Below, piece after piece: positions 61,701-64,000 of a stretch of 64,000 nucleotides of DNA. Position numbers and translations under genes: made by a program. A model generated the notes under the pieces. It saw only the letters and a program-made list of their open reading frames with translations. It did not search any database and had not been told where the DNA came from. Source of the DNA: Aromatoleum diolicum (GTDB taxonomy: Bacteria; Pseudomonadota; Gammaproteobacteria; Burkholderiales; Rhodocyclaceae); assembly GCF_012910955.1 (NCBI RefSeq), contig NZ_WTVQ01000001.1, forward strand, positions 62,001 to 126,000, in the 5' to 3' direction. The stretch's first letter is position 1. Each line of letters starts with the position of its first letter.

Positions 61701-62441
61701 GACGCCACGATTGCCCGAACCATTGCCGATCGCGTGAATCGCGTGCTCGTAGGAATCGTAATAGCGCTGCGCGTCGACAGCCGTCATCGCCGCCTCGCCG
61801 AGCATGTCGAAAGAGTAACGATAGCCGCGACTTTCCGGTCCACGTCCGCGCTCCAGCGCCTCCTCGATCGTCCGCCCGGTGACGAACTGCTCACCCAGCA
61901 GGCGCATCGCCAGATCCATGCCCTTGCGGATCAGCGGCTCGCCGCCGCGCGTCAGCATCTTGGACAGGGCACTCGCGAGCCCCTCCTCGCTGCGCGTGGC
62001 AACCAGCCGGCCGGTAATCAGCAGCCCCCATGTCGCGGCATTGACGAACAGCGACGGACTCTGCCCCAGGTGCGCGCGCCAGTCGCCGCGTGCCAGCTTG
62101 TCGCGGATCAGACGGTCGGCGGTTGCCTTGTCCGGCACACGCAACAGCGCTTCGGCCAGGCACATCAGCGCCACCCCTTCCTGGCTCGACAGCGAAAACT
62201 CCTTCATCAGCGCATCCACGCCGCTCGAACGCGTGCGCTTGGCGCGCAGGCCGACCACCAGCTGGCGTGCAAGATCGTGAATGCGTTGCTGCACCTGTGG
62301 TGCCACGCGGGCCGCCTCGACCAGTGGCGGCACGCACGCAGGCTCGGCGCAGCGATAGGCGGCGGTGATGCGCTGGCGCAGTTCGGAACGCGGCGTCGCA
62401 GGCAGGGCCGCAGGGGCAAACGGATTGATAGTGGATGTCAT
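58779..62441 (-). CDS. putA: Bifunctional proline dehydrogenase / P5C dehydrogenase PutA
   Basis: PutA oxidises proline to glutamate through two linked active sites. The 1220-residue protein starts MTSTINPFAPAALP, has a helical arm, the FAD-dependent proline dehydrogenase barrel (VKLSALHPRYG, RLVKGAYWDAEIKRAQ, YAPVGSHETLLAYLVRRLLENGAN region), an aldehyde dehydrogenase with ETGGQNAMIVDST and the catalytic Cys in SAGQRCSALRVLCLQ, and a C-terminal domain. There is no N-terminal ribbon-helix-helix DNA-binding part as in E. coli PutA (1320 residues), so it should not repress itself. A divergent Lrp-type gene 190 bases away is the likely regulator. Confidence 0.93.
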   Translation of the reverse strand: MTSTINPFAPAALPATPRSELRQRITAAYRCAEPACVPPLVEAARVAPQVQQRIHDLARQLVVGLRAKRTRSSGVDALMKEFSLSSQEGVALMCLAEALLRVPDKATADRLIRDKLARGDWRAHLGQSPSLFVNAATWGLLITGRLVATRSEEGLASALSKMLTRGGEPLIRKGMDLAMRLLGEQFVTGRTIEEALERGRGPESRGYRYSFDMLGEAAMTAVDAQRYYDSYEHAIHAIGNGSGNRGVVDGNGISVKLSALHPRYGWAQGERVMAELLPRLKVLCQLARGYSIGLNIDAEEADRVDLSLDLLEALALDEDLAGWDGIGFVVQAYQKRAPQVIDWIVDLARRSGRRMMVRLVKGAYWDAEIKRAQIDGLEGYPVYTRKVYTDVSYLACAKTLLAARDVLYPQFATHNAHSMAAIIHMADGDYRVGDYEFQCLHGMGEPLYDQIVGDPALRRLVRIYAPVGSHETLLAYLVRRLLENGANTSFVNRIVDENVPVEELILDPVAQAEPLAGSPHPRIPLPQGLYGAARRNSLGFDLSSESVRAHFAEALQTSRALRYEAGPLLARASLTAGTPQPVRNPADLDDVVGGVVEATVADVEVALVAATAVAHDWANRSPAQRAECLERAAELLERDALALIALAVREAGKSWSNAVAELREAVDFCRYYAAQARGFDNGLHHPLGPVVCISPWNFPLAIFAGQVAAALVAGNPVLAKPAEQTPLIAACAVRLFHEAGVPAAALQLLPGRGEVVGAALVADARVRGVMFTGSTEVATIINRTLAQRGGDVPLIAETGGQNAMIVDSTALPEQVVADVLASSFDSAGQRCSALRVLCLQEDIADHVIEMIKGATQELALGNTADVRADIGPVIDAEAQAALERHIAVMRSAGARVSRLELSPACARGSFVAPTLIEIDALAQLEREVFGPVLHVLRFSARDLLRVVDDINATGYGLTLGIHSRIDETINEIIARAHVGNIYVNRNMIGAVVGVQPFGGEGRSGTGPKAGGPLYLHRLLRRSPGAEFEMAAAAPEVFERFAGWLDEAGRVLVEGDDTAALRARAEVCRGHRVAGLRLTLTGPTGEDNSLSFKPRGTLAAVAGSMAGYLNQLLAALASGNRVLVGDEPLTRTLVAALPAEVAPWVGVDADWYGGEFGALLFDGSDEQADAWRVRLALREGPIVSLVRPQPDYDLGRLVVERTVSINTAAAGGNASLMAMGN

Positions 62442-62631
62442 GAGCACACAAACTCCGCAAAAGGTAGCCGCCAAGGTCTCCGGCGGCCGGATCGAGCAGG
62501 GCGGAACCTGCCCGCCGAAAACCCGATTCTTCACCTAACAGCGTAGTTTATGGCTCCGAAATTTGCCTCCAATAAGACATAATTCCTGCAAAAATCACTT
62601 CGCACAGGCATTACGCCTGAAACGGACCGAC

Positions 62632-63096
62632 ATGGACCGCATCGACCTCAAGATTCTCGCCGAACTGCAGAAAGACGCCCGGATCTCCTTCGTTGAACTC
62701 GCGCGCCGCGTCGGCCTGAGCAAGACGCCGTGCGCCGAGCGCGTGCGACGCCTGGAAGAAAGCGGTGTGATTCGCGGCTACTACGCCGATCTCGATCCGG
62801 TGGCGATGGACCGGGGGCACGTGGTCATCGTGCAGGTGCTGCTCAGCGGCACCACCGCGCACGAGTTGCGCCAATTCAACGAGGCGGTGCAGCGCATCCC
62901 GGAAATCCAGACCTGCCAGATGATCGCCGGCGACTTCGACTACCTGTTGACGGTGCGCACGCGGGACATCCACACCTACCGCAGCGTGCTCGGCGAAAAG
63001 ATCTCCGAGCTGCCGTGCGTCAAGCAGACGCACACCTACGTGGTGATGGAAGTGGTAAAGGACGAAAAAACCATCGAGGTGCGCCGCCCCGCCTGA
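62632..63096 (+). CDS. Lrp/AsnC-family regulator, probable activator of putA
   Basis: This 154-residue protein has an N-terminal winged helix (MDRIDLKILAELQKDARISFVELARRVGLSKTPCAERVRRL region, M1 to L41) and a C-terminal RAM effector domain (VVIVQVLLSG...FDYLLTVRTRDIHTYRSVLGEKISELPCVKQTHTYVVM). It is close in type to PutR/BkdR proteins, which sit divergent from putA and switch it on when proline is present. The shared 190-base intergenic region is locally A+T-rich, as expected for Lrp sites, but no clear motif repeat was found. Confidence 0.88.
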   Translation: MDRIDLKILAELQKDARISFVELARRVGLSKTPCAERVRRLEESGVIRGYYADLDPVAMDRGHVVIVQVLLSGTTAHELRQFNEAVQRIPEIQTCQMIAGDFDYLLTVRTRDIHTYRSVLGEKISELPCVKQTHTYVVMEVVKDEKTIEVRRPA

Positions 63097-63130
63097 ACGC
63101 GGACACGGCGGCGCACCGGGGCTGACGGGC

Positions 63131-64000
63131 TCAGCCCTCGAGGTGATACTTGGTGACGCGCTCGACCTCATTGGCGGAACCGAGAATCACCGGCACGCGC
63201 TGGTGCAGCTTGTGCGGCTGCACATCCATGATGCGCTCGCGCCCGGTTGTCGCCGCCCCGCCGGCCTGCTCGACGAGCATCGCCATCGGGTTCGCCTCAT
63301 ACATCAGGCGCAGCTTGCCGCCCTTGTCGCGGCACTTCTCGTCCATCGGATACATGAAGATGCCACCACGGGTCAGGACACGGTGCACGTCGGCGACCAT
63401 CGACGCCACCCAGCGCATGTTGAAGTCCCTGCCGCGCGGACCGTTCTTGCCTTCCTGCAGCTCCCCGATGTAACGCTGCACCGGCGGTTCCCAGTGGCGC
63501 GCGTTGGACGCGTTGATCGCAAACTCCTGGGTGTCGGCCGGCACCATCATGTACGGATGGGTGTAGATGAAGCTGCCCATCTCGCGATCAAGGGTGAAGC
63601 CATGCACCCCGTTGCCGACGGTCAGGATCAGCAGCGTTGACGGTCCGTACAGCGCATAACCCGCCGCGACCTGATCACGCCCGCGCTGCAGGAAATTCTG
63701 TTCGGTCGGCTCGCCGTCGCCTTCGGGATTGCGCAGCACCGAAAAGATCGTGCCCACCGAGATATTCACATCGATGTTCGACGAACCGTCGAGCGGATCG
63801 AACAGCAGCAGGTAGCCGCCCTTCGGATAGTCGAAGGGAATCTGATGCACCTCCTCCACTTCTTCGGAGGCCATCGCCGCCAGATGGCCGCCCCACTCGT
63901 TGGCCTGCAGCAGGATCTCGTTGGCGATCACATCGAGCTTCTTCTGGGCTTCGCCCTGCACGTTGTCGGTACCGGCCTCGCCCAGGATTCCGGCCAGTGC
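63131..64000 (-). CDS. fbp: Class I fructose-1,6-bisphosphatase, 5' end outside the window
   Basis: Fbp removes the 1-phosphate from fructose-1,6-bisphosphate in gluconeogenesis and the Calvin cycle. The visible 289 residues include the metal site [65 protein letters not shown] and [20 protein letters not shown]. About 45 N-terminal residues are missing beyond base 64000. It converges on the Lrp-type gene with a 34-base gap. Confidence 0.95.
   Translation of the reverse strand, partial: ALAGILGEAGTDNVQGEAQKKLDVIANEILLQANEWGGHLAAMASEEVEEVHQIPFDYPKGGYLLLFDPLDGSSNIDVNISVGTIFSVLRNPEGDGEPTEQNFLQRGRDQVAAGYALYGPSTLLILTVGNGVHGFTLDREMGSFIYTHPYMMVPADTQEFAINASNARHWEPPVQRYIGELQEGKNGPRGRDFNMRWVASMVADVHRVLTRGGIFMYPMDEKCRDKGGKLRLMYEANPMAMLVEQAGGAATTGRERIMDVQPHKLHQRVPVILGSANEVERVTKYHLEG

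Noticed and set aside
59904..62546. 880-codon plus-strand frame opposite putA
   Set aside because: Antisense shadow of putA caused by GC-rich codon usage; no motif or ribosome site.

Overview
The window looks like a chromosomal segment of a GC-rich betaproteobacterium, most likely Rhodocyclales or Zoogloeales (Azoarcus, Thauera or Zoogloea relatives). This is inferred from gene order and protein sequence: lptD-surA-pdxA-rsmA divergent from amgK-murU, dusB-fis-purH-purD-hemF, hemC-hemD-hemX-hemY, hemA-prfA-prmC-grxD, and actP with its DUF485 partner. No insertion sequence, phage, CRISPR array or rRNA was seen. There is one tRNA (Phe).

Layout. 1-964 is a scar: a UDP-glucose dehydrogenase fragment and an undecaprenyl-phosphate sugar transferase fragment meet at broken ends. 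1181-3009 holds xth, a Crp/Fnr regulator and a DUF2892 membrane protein with a Crp-type palindrome between the last two. 3070-10613 is the outer-membrane and cell-wall block (rsmA, pdxA, surA, lptD; then amgK, murU). 10670-16365 holds pepP, a UbiH-type hydroxylase, a heme-binding diguanylate cyclase, dusB and fis. 16438-24572 holds purine synthesis (purH, purD) and most of the haem pathway (hemF, hemY, hemX, hemD, hemC). 24727-31143 holds ppc, an AlgR-type regulator, argH and a Ser/Thr kinase fused to a cyclic-nucleotide domain.

31415-34520 is the least understood part: a Tat-exported protein of unknown family followed by a PqqD-like protein, an HprK-related kinase and a nucleotidyltransferase-like protein, which together resemble the uncharacterised HPr-rel-A system. 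34578-38621 holds grxD, prmC, prfA, hemA and tRNA-Phe. 39021-43376 holds acetate uptake and a two-component system. 43689-45818 is groES-groEL with a textbook CIRCE operator.

46042-49487 is a bufferin-type RiPP operon (DUF2282 precursor, DUF692 enzyme, DUF2063 partner, DoxX) facing an ECF sigma factor and a small zinc-type anti-sigma factor. 49715-56927 is a signalling operon: a periplasmic solute-binding protein with no transporter, followed by three c-di-GMP proteins, two of which have damaged active sites (an HD-GYP with Gln in place of the HD histidine, and a GGDEF reduced to ADQEW). 56946-64000 holds tamA, putA with a divergent Lrp-type regulator, and the start-truncated fbp.

The best candidates for undescribed biology are the Tat/PqqD/HprK/nucleotidyltransferase cassette and the binding-protein plus c-di-GMP operon. 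Start codons for several genes were chosen by family alignment and Shine-Dalgarno context because many GC-rich frames run open well upstream.
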